Shown here: positions 11,333 through 20,479 of the stretch, piece after piece
Numbering within the stretch: the stretch's first letter is position 1
Layout of the letters: every line of letters starts with the position of its first letter
Assembly: GCA_017848635.1 (NCBI GenBank)
Contig: JAFIHK010000011.1
Location: forward strand, 1 to 54,864
Reading direction: 5' to 3'
DNA length: 54,864 nt
Source of the DNA: Bacteroidales bacterium
GTDB taxonomy: Bacteria; Bacteroidota; Bacteroidia; Bacteroidales; UBA932
Position numbers and translations under genes: made by a program
Notes under the pieces: generated by a model
What the model was told of the DNA's origin: nothing
Database searches by the model: none
Seen by the model: the letters and a program-made list of their open reading frames with translations, nothing else

Positions 11333-13216
11333 TCATTTTACCCTTACCGGAGGAGCTAAAGGAATAAATGTAAGAGGATTGTAACTCTTAGTTTGAAGCA
11401 ATGCTTCAGATGAAGGAGACTTTTGGAGGTCATTTGAGACAAAATTATCCCTGTTATAGGTGCCTCCGGAAACCCTCATAATCTTCTTAACAGCAGCTTC
11501 TCTGGAAGGAGCGCTGTAGTACGGTATGTTATTGATCATACAGCTGGTACTCTCAGCTCTCCACGCTCCATATGTGTAGTAAAGAGCTCCCTCATATGCG
11601 CCTACTCTCTCATAGCCCGAAATCCCTATGAAGGAGTACCATTTAACAGATGAAGGGACTCCGGTTACATCCACATTTGCGTTGAAACCGTAATTACTCC
11701 AGGATTGATAACTTGATATCGCTTCTGCTGTAATTGTTTTACCTGAGTTAGCTGATGAAACGTACTCATCGGCCAGGCCTGCCCAGCCATGCCCACCAGC
11801 TTCGTGGTTCACAATAGCAGGAAATCTTGTATTAGAGGATGAGGCTGTTTTACTTACAGGACAGATTGCAATTGCTTTTCCATCCGACCACATAAAGCAT
11901 GTACCCGCATAGCGATCTTCATTCAACATCAAGACAATAAGGACCGATTTGAGCTTTTCGGCTGTTATACCGGTAATTTTTCTGGCATAAGTAAACACTT
12001 TATCGGTGTTTGTAGATGTACTGGATCCACCTGCAAAATAGCTGGAGAAACAGGTTTGTTTAGTGATTGACTTATCTTGCTGAGTTATACCGCTTTCAGC
12101 AGAGAATGCTCCGATTTTATATGCTTTAAAATATGACTTGTATGTTTTATAAGGCTCCACATTGAAAAATGCATCAAGCCCAGTGGCAACATCCTGATCA
12201 AACAATCCGCCAGTCTGGTAGTCTGCTGCAGTATAACCGTCACCAATAAATATAATTTCGCAAGGGTTTGCTCCTGTTGTGTTATTTAAAATAACAGAAA
12301 ATTCTCCATCTGCCAGAAAATTCACAGGTCCGGTTGTAAAAGTATTGAGTGATGACACTGAATTGTCCTGAGCATCACTTGCAGTAACTCTCCAGTAATA
12401 AGTTGTATATGGTTCAAGGTTGTATTTAAAATTGAGAGATGTAGATGTTAGAACAGAGTCTTTCCAGTTTACATTATCCTTGGAGATCTGAAATTTGTAT
12501 GATACAGGGTCATTATCGGCATCGGTAGAGGCGTTCCACCTGAATATCGGAATTGTACCCACAGCTGTTGCACCATTTGAAGGGAAAGTAAGTACAGGCT
12601 GAGTTGGAATACCGTTAAGGGCTCCCCTTTGAGATGCATTGATAACAATCTGCGTTGAGGCATACTTTAATATTATACTTGTACTTCTTATTGAGTTTGC
12701 ATTATTTGCTGTAGTTGTAAAAGTCACCGAACCGTTGCCCACTCCCGATAGAGTATTCGCGGTAATCCATGGCGATGCGGATGGTATCTCTATTGTCCAG
12801 GCAGTATTTGATGTTATGTTAACTGTAATGTTTTCGGCTCCCTTCTGGAAAGCCAGAGTAGAGTTATCTACCGATAGTACTGAGTTTGTTTGTGCAACGG
12901 TAATCAATTTTACCAGATTTTTGCATGTCACCCTAATATTACCCGATCTAGACGAAGAAGTGTAGTTATTCATTGCAGTCACTGTTACTGCACCGTTCCC
13001 TGATCCACTAACAGGAGAAATTGTAAGCCAGGAGTCATCTGTAGTCACTGTCCAGCTCATATTAGACTGAACTTCAAATGTAGAAGATCCCTGATAATTC
13101 GCAACCTCCATGGCGCTAACCGACACATTTAACTCCGGAGTCTGCTCCTTCTGACAAGATGCTGTACAAAACAGCGTAAAAACCAGTATTACTGACAATT
13201 TAAACAACCTTTGCAT
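11333..13216 (-). CDS. BACON-domain M64-family metallopeptidase lipoprotein
   Basis: A 627-residue secreted protein. The N-terminus is a lipoprotein signal ending in FCTASC (Cys21). Two BACON-type modules follow at about 28-110 (SWTVTTDDSWLTISPVSGSG) and 112-195 (AWTIEIPSASPWITANTLSG), then a fibronectin-III-like module at about 205-297 (YTTYYWRVTASDAQDNS). From about 300 the catalytic domain carries HEAGGHGWAGLADEY at 471-485, the M64 (IgA peptidase) zinc motif with His471, Glu472 and His476; Asp483 may be the third ligand. BACON modules are thought to bind carbohydrate or mucin. The gene diverges from a SusC/SusD pair, suggesting that it cuts an extracellular protein or glycoprotein whose fragments the pair imports. 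The actual substrate is unknown. Confidence 0.88.
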   Translation of the reverse strand: MQRLFKLSVILVFTLFCTASCQKEQTPELNVSVSAMEVANYQGSSTFEVQSNMSWTVTTDDSWLTISPVSGSGNGAVTVTAMNNYTSSSRSGNIRVTCKNLVKLITVAQTNSVLSVDNSTLAFQKGAENITVNITSNTAWTIEIPSASPWITANTLSGVGNGSVTFTTTANNANSIRSTSIILKYASTQIVINASQRGALNGIPTQPVLTFPSNGATAVGTIPIFRWNASTDADNDPVSYKFQISKDNVNWKDSVLTSTSLNFKYNLEPYTTYYWRVTASDAQDNSVSSLNTFTTGPVNFLADGEFSVILNNTTGANPCEIIFIGDGYTAADYQTGGLFDQDVATGLDAFFNVEPYKTYKSYFKAYKIGAFSAESGITQQDKSITKQTCFSSYFAGGSSTSTNTDKVFTYARKITGITAEKLKSVLIVLMLNEDRYAGTCFMWSDGKAIAICPVSKTASSSNTRFPAIVNHEAGGHGWAGLADEYVSSANSGKTITAEAISSYQSWSNYGFNANVDVTGVPSSVKWYSFIGISGYERVGAYEGALYYTYGAWRAESTSCMINNIPYYSAPSREAAVKKIMRVSGGTYNRDNFVSNDLQKSPSSEALLQTKSYNPLTFIPLAPPVRVK

Positions 13217-13262
13217 TATTTTTAGATTAATTTATGGCAAAAAATTAGAGATAAGTCGCAAA

Positions 13263-13293
13263 CAAAATTAGTATAATATTAATGTTTTTCAAA
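13263..13293 (-). promoter_or_regulatory. Promoter of the M64 peptidase gene
   Basis: On the minus strand TTTG (13293-13290), a 19-base spacer and TAATTTTG (13270-13263) match the Bacteroidota -33/-7 consensus in both sequence and spacing. The start of transcription would fall about 40 bases before the ATG at 13216. The -33 element lies inside the inverted repeat at 13281-13299. Confidence 0.65.
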
Positions 13294-13299
13294 AACATT
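13281..13299. promoter_or_regulatory. Perfect inverted repeat between divergent promoters (candidate operator)
   Basis: AATGTTTTTcAAAAACATT has two 9-base arms around a single central C. It covers the -33 element of the peptidase promoter and ends 3 bases before the -7 element of the susC promoter, so a bound dimer could control both genes. No regulator gene lies next to it, so the binding protein is unknown. Confidence 0.5.
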
Positions 13300-13302
13300 T
13301 AG

Positions 13303-13310
13303 TAACTTTG
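13303..13310 (+). promoter_or_regulatory. Promoter -7 element of the susC-like gene
   Basis: TAACTTTG matches TAnnTTTG; transcription would begin near 13317, about 37 bases before the ATG at 13354. No clean TTTG is seen at the -33 position, where the inverted repeat lies instead, which fits a promoter that depends on an activator or is blocked by a repressor. Confidence 0.55.
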
Positions 13311-13353
13311 GGCCAAATACCTTTTATTTATTTATTAACCAAAACTTATTTAA

Positions 13354-16300
13354 ATGAAAAAAATCAGATTACTTCTCGCCACACTTTTACTAGTGGCAGG
13401 GAATGTGCTTTCTGCACAGACTCTTCAGGTGACCGGTACTGTTACTGATGCTGCTGACGGTGTTCCCGTTGCAGGCGCATCTGTTAGGGTTCTAGGAACC
13501 ACAACAGGCGTAGTGACAGACGCTAACGGTAAATATGCAATCAGTGCTGCTCGTGGTGCTGTCCTTGAAATTGCATTTATCGGAATGGAGACAGTTCAGG
13601 TTACAGTTGGTGCAAATGCTGTCATCAACGTTCAAATGAAGCAGAGCGCTACTCAACTTGAAGATGTCCTAGTTGTAGCGTACGGTACAGCAAAAAAATC
13701 TTCTTATACCGGATCTGCCGCAGTTGTTAAGAAGGAACAGATTGAAAAAATCCAGGCAACCAACCTTACAAAATCTCTCGAAGGTAATGTAGCAGGTATT
13801 CAGGTTACCGGAGGTACAGGTCAACCTGGTTCTTCGACTTCAATTCGTATCCGTGGTATCGGTTCAATCAACGCATCAAGCTCTCCTCTATATGTTGTGG
13901 ACGGAGCTGCATATGATGGTGATATCAACGCAATCCCTGTAGACGACATCGAATCGGTGAGCGTTCTTAAGGATGCTGCAGCTGGTGCTCTTTTCGGAGC
14001 TCGTGGTGCAAACGGTATCATTATGATTACAACTAAAAAAGGTACACAGGGTAAAGCAAAAGTAAATGCTAAGGTTAACATTGGTGTCTCTACCAGAGCC
14101 ATTCCTGAATATGACAGAGTTAACCCTACACAGTACTATGAATTGATGTACGAAGGTTACCTGAAAGCCCTAAAGGTTGGTAACCCATCTCAAACCGAAG
14201 CTGCTCTTGCTGCTATCGCATCAGGATCTACATCTAACGGTATCGTTGCCAAATTAGGGGGATACAACCCTTACAACGTAGGCAATGGTTCAGTTATCGA
14301 TCCAGCTACTTACAAACTCAATTCTTCAGCAAAACTGCTATACTGGGATGACTGGACAGATGCTCTTTCACAAGCAGGTCTTCGTCAGGATTACAGCGTA
14401 TCTGTAAGCGGTGGTAATGACAACACTACTTACTACACTTCATTCGGTTATATCGATGAAGAGGGTTATGCAAAATGGACAAACTTTGATCGTTTCTCAG
14501 GTCGTGTAAACGTAAGTTCAAAAATCAACAACTGGTTAAAAACTGAAGCCAGCTTAAGCGGAATTACTTCAAACACCAGAGGCGGTATGATGGAAGGTAC
14601 TTATACTACTAACCCATTCTACTATGCTAGAATTATGGGTCCAATCTACCCTATTTACCAAAGAGCTTCAGATGGTTCAGTTGTGCTCTCGTCTGACGGT
14701 TCTCCTATGTACGATATGGGTGGTGGATCAAGCATCTTCGCTTGGGCAGGTCACACAAGGCCTTATGCTCCAAATTCAAACCTTGTTGTAACACTTCCGC
14801 TTGACTACAGAGGAAACAGCAGAAATCAACTTTCAGGCAGGTTCTCAGCAGAGTTCTCTTTCCTTAAGGATTTCACATTCAAAACATCAGTTGCTTCTGA
14901 CATTACAAACACTTACTACACTACATACCAAAACAACAAATTCGGTGATGCAGAGAGTGTTAAAGGTCGTTCAACAAAAGAGTACTACAAAATATTCTCA
15001 TATACTTTCCTCCAACAGTTGAATTACAACAAAATTGTCGGCGATCATAACTTCGCAGTTCTCCTCGGACACGAAAACTACAAACTTGAAGCTAACGATT
15101 TGTATGCTACAAGAACTGGTTATATCGTTCCTTCTAACGAACTTGTAAATGGTGGTGTAGCCGAAGGTTCATCTTCAACAGTTGATAACTACACTATGGA
15201 GAGTATCCTCAGCCAGGTTACTTATTCATACCTTAACAGATATTTCGTTTCTGCTTCATACAGATACGACGGTTCGTCAAGATTCTCATCTGACTCACGC
15301 TGGGGCGGTTTCTGGTCAGTAGGTGGATCATGGAGAGCAAAACAGGAGTCTTTCCTTGCAGATGTTAACTGGCTCGATGACCTCAAAGTTAAGGTATCTT
15401 ATGGTCAACAGGGTAACGATAACGTAGGTACATACTATGCTTACCAAGGTTTATTCGACGTTAACGACAGAAATAACAACAACCTGAATGGTGCTTGGTA
15501 TTCTCAGCTTGCTAACAATGAACTCTCATGGGAGAAAAATGCTAACCTGAATGCAGGTATTGACTTTGCTATCTTCGGTAAAGTTCGCGGATCAGTTGAG
15601 TACTTCAACAGAGAGTCAAGCAACCTTCTTTTTGCAGTTCCACTTCCTGAATCAACAGGTATCAACTCAAAATGGGAGAATATCGGATCTATGTATAACA
15701 GAGGTTTCGAAGCACAAGTAGCTGTAGATATCTTTAAGAATAAAACATTCACTTGGACTTTGGACGTTAATGCTACTACTTTCAAGAACGAAATCACAAA
15801 GATGCCTCTTAAAGCTGACGGAACTCCTAAAGAGATCATTTCAGGTTCAAAGAAACTTGCAGTTGGTCGCTCAATTTATGACTACTGGCTCCGTTCATAT
15901 GCCGGTGTAGACCCTGCAAATGGAGATGCTCTTTACTGGAAAGATGTTACTGTAAACGGTGAAGTTACAAGACAAACTACAAATGATCAAAATGCTGCTA
16001 CTTACTACTATCGCGGAACATCTATTCCTGACGTTTACGGTGGTATTACCAATACATTCAAAGCTTTCGGATTTGACTTAAGCGTACTCCTCTCGTACCA
16101 ACTTGGAGGTAAAACTTATGATACAAACTACGCTGCTTTAATGCACCCAGGTACATTTGGATCTAACTGGTCTACAGATATTCTTAACCGCTGGACAGCT
16201 TCTAACACAACTACAAGTGTTCCAAGACTGCAAAATGGTTATGTAGCTCCAACAGCTGCATCTGACCGTTGGTTAGTTAGCTCTTCATTCCTTTCACTTA

Positions 16301-16506
16301 AGAACGTAACATTCGGTTACACTCTTCCATCTGACATAGCTAAGAAGATTGGAATCGGAGGAATGAGAGTTTACGCTACAGGAGACAACCTCAAGCTTTT
16401 TGCAAAGAGAAAAGGTCTTGACCCTCAGCAAACATTCGGTGGAACAACAGATAATACTTATGTTCCGGCAAGAATCGTTTCACTTGGTCTAAACATAACT
16501 TTTTAA
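13354..16506 (+). CDS. SusC/RagA-family TonB-linked outer membrane transporter
   Basis: A 1050-residue TonB-dependent transporter. Signal peptide about 1-21 (cut near LSAQ), then a carboxypeptidase-regulatory-like beta domain at about 25-95 (VTGTVTDAADGVPVAGASVR), a TonB-box-like EDVLVVAYG at 103-111, a plug at about 118-230 (VDGAAYDGDINAIPVDDIES, LKDAAAGALFGARGANGIIM), and a 22-strand-type barrel ending in a terminal Phe. SusC proteins pair with SusD lipoproteins to import oligosaccharides or, in RagAB, peptides. The susD-like gene starts 10 bases downstream. No glycoside hydrolase lies nearby and the divergent gene is a peptidase, so peptide or glycopeptide uptake is the better guess. Confidence 0.95.
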   Translation: MKKIRLLLATLLLVAGNVLSAQTLQVTGTVTDAADGVPVAGASVRVLGTTTGVVTDANGKYAISAARGAVLEIAFIGMETVQVTVGANAVINVQMKQSATQLEDVLVVAYGTAKKSSYTGSAAVVKKEQIEKIQATNLTKSLEGNVAGIQVTGGTGQPGSSTSIRIRGIGSINASSSPLYVVDGAAYDGDINAIPVDDIESVSVLKDAAAGALFGARGANGIIMITTKKGTQGKAKVNAKVNIGVSTRAIPEYDRVNPTQYYELMYEGYLKALKVGNPSQTEAALAAIASGSTSNGIVAKLGGYNPYNVGNGSVIDPATYKLNSSAKLLYWDDWTDALSQAGLRQDYSVSVSGGNDNTTYYTSFGYIDEEGYAKWTNFDRFSGRVNVSSKINNWLKTEASLSGITSNTRGGMMEGTYTTNPFYYARIMGPIYPIYQRASDGSVVLSSDGSPMYDMGGGSSIFAWAGHTRPYAPNSNLVVTLPLDYRGNSRNQLSGRFSAEFSFLKDFTFKTSVASDITNTYYTTYQNNKFGDAESVKGRSTKEYYKIFSYTFLQQLNYNKIVGDHNFAVLLGHENYKLEANDLYATRTGYIVPSNELVNGGVAEGSSSTVDNYTMESILSQVTYSYLNRYFVSASYRYDGSSRFSSDSRWGGFWSVGGSWRAKQESFLADVNWLDDLKVKVSYGQQGNDNVGTYYAYQGLFDVNDRNNNNLNGAWYSQLANNELSWEKNANLNAGIDFAIFGKVRGSVEYFNRESSNLLFAVPLPESTGINSKWENIGSMYNRGFEAQVAVDIFKNKTFTWTLDVNATTFKNEITKMPLKADGTPKEIISGSKKLAVGRSIYDYWLRSYAGVDPANGDALYWKDVTVNGEVTRQTTNDQNAATYYYRGTSIPDVYGGITNTFKAFGFDLSVLLSYQLGGKTYDTNYAALMHPGTFGSNWSTDILNRWTASNTTTSVPRLQNGYVAPTAASDRWLVSSSFLSLKNVTFGYTLPSDIAKKIGIGGMRVYATGDNLKLFAKRKGLDPQQTFGGTTDNTYVPARIVSLGLNITF

Positions 16507-16516
16507 TTGAATAAAC

Positions 16517-17974
16517 ATGAAAAAACACATAATCTTATTACTCGTTGCGTCTCTGGGTCTCGCCTCTTGCGGTAAGGAGTATCTTGAGACAACCCCGTCA
16601 GAAAGTATCAGCGAACAGCTTATGTTTACTGACCTTACAGGAGCCCAGACAGTATTGGAAGGTTTGCACAGAGCAACATACCAATATTATAATGCTCACG
16701 ACCGTTTTGGTCAGAAATCAATTGACCTGGTTATGGACATTATGGGTGAGGACTTCTATCAAACAGCTGCCGCATATGGTTGGTATAATAACAATTACTA
16801 TCGTTGGGTTTCTCATAGAAATGCAACCGACGGAAGATTGGAGTATGTATGGGCTTACTACTACGACCTGATCAACGGTGCCAATATCATTCTTAAAAAT
16901 ATCGACAACATTACAATTTATGATGCCGAAATTCCTAAGAAGAACTGGATCAAAGCTCAGGCACTCTTCTACAGGGCTCACTCATATTATATGCTTGTTC
17001 AGCTATTTTCTACCAGATATGACTACACAAGCAGTAATAATACCCAGCTGGGTGATCCAATCTATACTGAACCTACAAGTACTGGTAAGGAGAGAAGCAC
17101 TGTTCAGGCAGTTTACACTCAAATTAAGACAGACCTTCAGGATGCAGTTACACTACTTACAGGTAACACAACTGCTCAACCAGATATCTCACACCCTAAC
17201 CTGAATACAGTTTATGGTTTATATGCGAGAGTTGCACTTACTACCGGTGACTGGACTAATGCAGCTACCTATGCAGCTAATGCCAGAACCGGAAAAACTA
17301 TTGTTTCGGGTGCTAATCTGATTGATTACGGCTGGAATAAATCAAACAGCGAATGGCTTTGGGGAGCTTATCTGATCGATGAGCAGCAAACCAGCTACGC
17401 TTCATTCTTCTCTCATATTGACCCTTATTTCGGAGGTTATGCAGGTCTTGGCGGATTTAAAAACATCAGCACACTGCTTTATGACCATATGAGTGCAACC
17501 GATTACAGAAAAGAGGCTTGGTTCGTTCAAATTAACGCAGCTAATCCTAGAGTAGGACAGAAGTTCTCAGGATGGGGTGAGTGGACAAATGACTATCTCT
17601 ATATGAGAGCCGGTGAGATGTACATTATCGAAGCAGAAGCAAAAGCTCGTATTGCAGGTCAGGAAGCTGCTGCAAAACAGGTGTTGACTACATACATGCT
17701 TACAAGAGATCCTAACTACGACATCTCAAGCCTTACAGGAACAGCCGTTCTCAACGAGATTCTGCTTCAGAGAAGGATTGAGCTTTGGGGTGAAGGACAG
17801 AGATTCCTCGATCTTAAACGATTGAATCTCCCTCTTGACAGAGCTAACCTGGGTCACAACTCTACAAACTGGGGTACTGCCGGCTACTATGCTGCAGGTG
17901 CAAAAGAGTTTACATGGCTCATACCTCAGTCGGAACTTGACGCTAACTCATCAATGGTTCAAAACCCATTGTAG
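16517..17974 (+). CDS. SusD/RagB-family surface substrate-binding lipoprotein
   Basis: A 485-residue lipoprotein (lipobox LGLASC, Cys18) with the helical TPR-rich SusD fold: KEYLETTPSESISEQ at the start, AQALFYRAHSYYMLVQLF in the N-terminal TPR region, EAKARIAGQEAAAKQVLTTY, and the C-terminal signature RRIELWGEGQRFLDLKRLNL. It forms the lid of the SusC-type transporter encoded 10 bases upstream and captures ligand at the cell surface. Length is normal for RagB/SusD members. A bidirectional terminator follows the stop. Confidence 0.94.
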   Translation: MKKHIILLLVASLGLASCGKEYLETTPSESISEQLMFTDLTGAQTVLEGLHRATYQYYNAHDRFGQKSIDLVMDIMGEDFYQTAAAYGWYNNNYYRWVSHRNATDGRLEYVWAYYYDLINGANIILKNIDNITIYDAEIPKKNWIKAQALFYRAHSYYMLVQLFSTRYDYTSSNNTQLGDPIYTEPTSTGKERSTVQAVYTQIKTDLQDAVTLLTGNTTAQPDISHPNLNTVYGLYARVALTTGDWTNAATYAANARTGKTIVSGANLIDYGWNKSNSEWLWGAYLIDEQQTSYASFFSHIDPYFGGYAGLGGFKNISTLLYDHMSATDYRKEAWFVQINAANPRVGQKFSGWGEWTNDYLYMRAGEMYIIEAEAKARIAGQEAAAKQVLTTYMLTRDPNYDISSLTGTAVLNEILLQRRIELWGEGQRFLDLKRLNLPLDRANLGHNSTNWGTAGYYAAGAKEFTWLIPQSELDANSSMVQNPL

Positions 17975-17998
17975 TAGTTTAGTGAAAGGTATAATAAA

Positions 17999-18032
17999 AG
18001 AGGCTGCTCAATGAGCAGCCTCTTCTTTTTTT
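17999..18032. terminator. Bidirectional terminator shared by the susD-like gene and gdhA
   Basis: GAGGCTGCTC (18000-18009) pairs with GAGCAGCCTC (18013-18022) across a 3-base loop, extended by A17999-T18023. The plus strand continues CTTTTTTT; on the minus strand the stem is followed by TTTTATTAT. It sits 25 bases after the susD-like stop and about 40 bases beyond the gdhA stop, so it can end both converging transcripts. Confidence 0.9.
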
Positions 18033-18070
18033 AATGTTATTTAGTTAGTAGTGATACGCCTATTCATTGA

Positions 18071-19408
18071 TTAGCAAAGACCTTGCTCAAGGAATGCTTG
18101 TGCTACCTTCATGAAGCCGGCAATATTCGCACCTTTAACATAGTTAACATATCCATCCGGCTGTTTGCCATACTGAACGCAGGCGTGGTGAATACTCTCC
18201 ATAATCTGCTTTAGCTTGCTGTCAACCTCTTCGGCAGTCCAACTAATGTGCATTGCATTTTGAGTCATTTCAAGGCCCGAAACTGCAACTCCACCAGCAT
18301 TCACTGCTTTACCAGGAGCATATAGTACCTTAGCTTTAATGAACTCTTCAATTGCTTCAGGAGTACATCCCATATTAGAGATTTCACCTACACATTTAAC
18401 ACCGTTTGCAATTAACTTGCGAGCGTCGTCTCCATTAAGTTCATTCTGGAAAGCACAAGGGAGAGCAACATCAACTTTAACTTCCCATGATTTCTTACCG
18501 GCATGGAATTTAGCATCGGTAAACTTTTGTGCATATGGAGCTACGATATCATTGTTTGAAGCTCTGAGCTCTAACATATACTCAATCTTTTCAGGAGTCA
18601 TACCGTTTTCGTCAACAATAAGTCCATCAGGGCCAGAAAGAGCAATTACCTTTGCTCCAAGTTCAGTAGCCTTTAAGGCAGCACCCCAGGCAACATTACC
18701 AAAACCAGAAACAGATACAGTCATTCCTTTAATATCCATTCCTTTGGTGTGAAGCATGTGCTGAACAAAATAGACGCCACCAAATCCAGTAGCCTCTGGA
18801 CGAATTAATGAACCACCCCATGTTCTTCCTTTACCTGTAAGAACGCCGGTGTTTTCACGAGCCAGTTTTTTATACCAGCCGTACATATATCCGACCTCTC
18901 TTCCACCAACTCCGATATCTCCTGCAGGAACGTCAGTATCAGGGCCGATATTGCGCCAAAGTTCGGTGATGAAGGCCTGGCAGAATCTCATAACCTCTGC
19001 GTCTGATTTACCTTTTGGATCGAAATCCGAACCACCTTTAGCTCCTCCCATAGGGAGTGTTGTAAGCGCGTTCTTAAAAGTTTGTTCAAATCCAAGGAAT
19101 TTAAGAATCGAAGGATTTACAGATGGGTGGAAACGGAACCCACCTTTGTAAGGTCCGATAGCATTGTTAAATTGTACTCTGTAACCAAGGTTTGTTTGAA
19201 CTTCGCCTTTGTCGTCCTGCCAGGTAACCCTGAATGTAAAGATTCTGTCAGGTTCAACCATTCTTTCAATAATTTTGGCTTTTTCAAACTCAGGGTGTTG
19301 GTTATACACCTCTTCGATTGATTCGAGTACTTCGTGCACTGCTTGCAGATACTCTTTTTCATGGCCATACTTTCTCTCGAGAGTAGCCATAATATTTGTA
19401 ACTTTCAT
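18071..19408 (-). CDS. gdhA: NADP-type glutamate dehydrogenase
   Basis: A 445-residue hexameric-class enzyme that aminates 2-oxoglutarate to glutamate. The substrate motif GPYKGGFRFHPSVN has Lys88, and the catalytic region LPMGGAKGGSDFDPKGKSDA has Lys124. The Rossmann part includes VSVSGFGNVAWGAALKATEL. The similarity is to the NADP-dependent bacterial type. Met1 at 19408 is used, though Met7 (MATLERKYG, 19390) is an equally good start. It lies 32 bases after korB on the same strand, so 2-oxoglutarate made by KorAB may pass directly to this enzyme. The shared terminator at 17999-18032 ends the unit. Confidence 0.95.
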   Translation of the reverse strand: MKVTNIMATLERKYGHEKEYLQAVHEVLESIEEVYNQHPEFEKAKIIERMVEPDRIFTFRVTWQDDKGEVQTNLGYRVQFNNAIGPYKGGFRFHPSVNPSILKFLGFEQTFKNALTTLPMGGAKGGSDFDPKGKSDAEVMRFCQAFITELWRNIGPDTDVPAGDIGVGGREVGYMYGWYKKLARENTGVLTGKGRTWGGSLIRPEATGFGGVYFVQHMLHTKGMDIKGMTVSVSGFGNVAWGAALKATELGAKVIALSGPDGLIVDENGMTPEKIEYMLELRASNNDIVAPYAQKFTDAKFHAGKKSWEVKVDVALPCAFQNELNGDDARKLIANGVKCVGEISNMGCTPEAIEEFIKAKVLYAPGKAVNAGGVAVSGLEMTQNAMHISWTAEEVDSKLKQIMESIHHACVQYGKQPDGYVNYVKGANIAGFMKVAQAFLEQGLC

Positions 19409-19440
19409 AATAGTAGAATATAGTTTATAGTGTTAACTTT

Positions 19441-20460
19441 CTATTTTACTTCCCAAGTCGCACCGCTTCTGAGCAGTTCATCGACATTTTTTATTTTTGC
19501 TTTAGCTCTTACCTCTATTACCTGATCACGTACGTTGTCGTCGTAGGTTTTATCTTTAACTCTCCTTATAACACCTAATGCTACAGGGTATTCCGGATAC
19601 TTCATGTCAATTAGCATTGAGTGCAGGCCAGGATTGTCAATTTCAGCATCGTGAACAAGAAGATCCTTTTCGGTTACTCCGTTTTCACCAATTTTAACAA
19701 CCTTGAGTCTCATACCATCGAGCATAAGACCTTTGTCTCTGTTCTTTCCAAAGATCATAGGTTCTCCGTGTCTTAATACAATGGTCTTATCTTCACGAGT
19801 CTCTTTATCGGTAATGTTTGAGTGTGTTTTATCGTTAAATATAACACAGTTTACCAGCATCTCTGTTACTGCAGTCCCATCGTGCTTTGCCATCTCGACC
19901 ATAATTTCCGAAGTGAGTTTAAGCTCAACATCGAGACTTCTGGCGAAGAAAGTACCTCTTGCACCAAGAACAAGAGCTCCCGGATTAAAAGGATGTTCGA
20001 CAGTTCCGAACGGTGAGGTCTTTGTAACCATACCAAGATTTGAGGTAGGCGAATACTGACCTTTCGTAAGTCCGTAAATCTGGTTGTTAAAGAGTATTAT
20101 ATTGATATCGATATTTCTTCTTATAGCGTGTATAAAGTGGTTGCCACCAATAGCCAAAGCATCGCCGTCTCCGGTTATCTGCCAAACTGTAAGTGTAGGA
20201 TTGGCTACTTTAACACCGGTAGCAATTGCAGATGCCCTGCCGTGAATCCCGTGGAAACCGTAAGTGTTCATATAATATGGGAATCTGGATGAACATCCGA
20301 TCCCAGACACAAACACAAAACGCTCTTTTGTATAATTTAAAGCATCACAAATCTCCGGCATTGCTCTCTGAACCGAAGCCAGAATGGCATGATCACCGCA
20401 ACCCGGACACCATTTAACCTCCTGGTTGCTTTTAAAATCCTGTGGTGTATATTTAATCAT
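19441..20460 (-). CDS. korB: 2-oxoglutarate:ferredoxin oxidoreductase, beta subunit
   Basis: A 339-residue subunit holding thiamine diphosphate and probably one iron-sulfur cluster. It shows KWCPGCGDHAILASVQRAMP (CPGCG at 18-22) and the thiamine-binding run GDGDALAIGGNHFIHAIRRN ending at FNNQIYGLTKGQYSPTS. With KorA it interconverts 2-oxoglutarate and succinyl-CoA plus CO2 using ferredoxin. The korA stop is 20 bases upstream and gdhA follows. The 2-oxoglutarate assignment rests on overall similarity and on gdhA context; a branched-chain or pyruvate substrate cannot be excluded. No separate ferredoxin-like delta subunit is encoded here. Confidence 0.9.
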   Translation of the reverse strand: MIKYTPQDFKSNQEVKWCPGCGDHAILASVQRAMPEICDALNYTKERFVFVSGIGCSSRFPYYMNTYGFHGIHGRASAIATGVKVANPTLTVWQITGDGDALAIGGNHFIHAIRRNIDINIILFNNQIYGLTKGQYSPTSNLGMVTKTSPFGTVEHPFNPGALVLGARGTFFARSLDVELKLTSEIMVEMAKHDGTAVTEMLVNCVIFNDKTHSNITDKETREDKTIVLRHGEPMIFGKNRDKGLMLDGMRLKVVKIGENGVTEKDLLVHDAEIDNPGLHSMLIDMKYPEYPVALGVIRRVKDKTYDDNVRDQVIEVRAKAKIKNVDELLRSGATWEVK

Positions 20461-20479
20461 TTTGATTTAGCTTTAATGG

